Shown one piece after another: positions 13,295-13,367 of a stretch of DNA of 13,367 nt. The notes under the pieces are model-generated. The model saw nothing but the letters and a program-made list of their open reading frames with translations, did not search any database and had not been told where the DNA came from. Positions within the stretch are counted from its first letter, which is position 1. Every line of letters begins with the position of its first letter. The stretch lies in assembly GCA_963600315.1 (NCBI GenBank), contig CAVCAW010000033.1, positions 1-13,367 on the forward strand. The letters are read 5' to 3'. Source of the DNA: UBA6382 sp963600315. GTDB lineage: Bacteria; Bacteroidota; Bacteroidia; Bacteroidales; Bacteroidaceae. The position numbers and the translations under genes were made by a program.

Positions 13295-13367
13295 CTAGCT
13301 GCTAATTCGGTGACGTTTGTAGTCGTGTGGGTTTATCTCGCAAGCCTCACTTTGCTGTTCTGTACAT
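13295..13367 (-). CDS. Possible C-terminal end of an upstream gene (partial)
   Basis: Only one minus-strand frame stays open from the window edge. It ends at a TAG at 13297-13295 and reads CTEQQSEACEIN then PHDYKRHRISS. The stop is 19 nt before the GNAT start, which is a normal operon spacing. With only 23 residues I cannot name it. It may be a chance open frame. Confidence 0.3.
   Translation of the reverse strand, partial: CTEQQSEACEINPHDYKRHRISS

Noticed and set aside
13291..13302. 12-bp palindrome GCAGCTAGCTGC upstream of the GNAT gene
   Set aside because: It is short, without promoter context, and overlaps the possible end of an upstream gene; chance is sufficient.

Overview
The window looks like chromosome from a Bacteroidales bacterium, probably Prevotella-like. 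The evidence is the gene order nusB-yajC-ybbR-coaE, the long 308-residue NusB, the CTC/TL5-type bL25, a lipoprotein RND adaptor, and promoters that fit the Bacteroidetes pattern TTTG-N19-21-TAnnTTTG. Starts mostly lack a Shine-Dalgarno sequence. No tRNA, rRNA, CRISPR array or intact transposase gene was found. The taxonomic call is an inference from gene content and signals, not from a database search.

Left part (1-6897). A nitroreductase-family flavoprotein gene (266-955, minus) is divergent from a three-gene RND efflux operon (plus): lipoprotein membrane-fusion adaptor, inner-membrane RND permease, and TolC-like outer-membrane channel. The last two genes overlap by 4 nt. The nitroreductase has a near-consensus promoter, and a perfect 8-bp inverted repeat sits in its -33/spacer region, which looks like an operator. 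A degenerate copy of that site lies just after the channel gene. No regulator gene is linked. The first ~70 bp carry 22-bp tandem units that may be the edge of an IS21-like element outside the window.

Middle part (6898-7741). This 844-bp stretch has no intact gene. It appears to hold two decayed gene tails facing each other. One is a plus-strand remnant with NDTV-type repeats and a winged-helix-like segment, broken by a one-base insertion in a run of six C. The other is a minus-strand remnant resembling the C-terminal module of Fic/AAA_4 proteins, with a stop where a Gly is expected. Both look like C-termini of Schlafen/AlbA_2-AAA_4 or Fic-type proteins.

Right part (7742-13367). This is a housekeeping block, all on the minus strand. 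In transcription order it reads: a possible partial upstream gene, a GNAT acetyltransferase, nusB (transcription antitermination), yajC (Sec accessory), ybbR-like, coaE (last step of CoA synthesis), rplY/ctc (bL25), pth (peptidyl-tRNA hydrolase) and hslR-like (S4 RNA-binding). Promoters are visible before nusB and rplY, and a strong terminator-like hairpin lies between rplY and pth. rplY, pth and hslR together concern ribosome function and the recycling of peptidyl-tRNA or stalled 50S subunits.

The most unusual structure is a perfect 18-bp inverted repeat inside the start of ybbR (codons 10-26). It is preceded at 9 nt by an in-frame A-AAA-AAA heptamer and followed by a T-tract. Its geometry fits either an intragenic attenuator or a frameshift stimulator. 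I found no clear undescribed multi-gene system. The candidates for novelty are regulatory structures and gene remnants.
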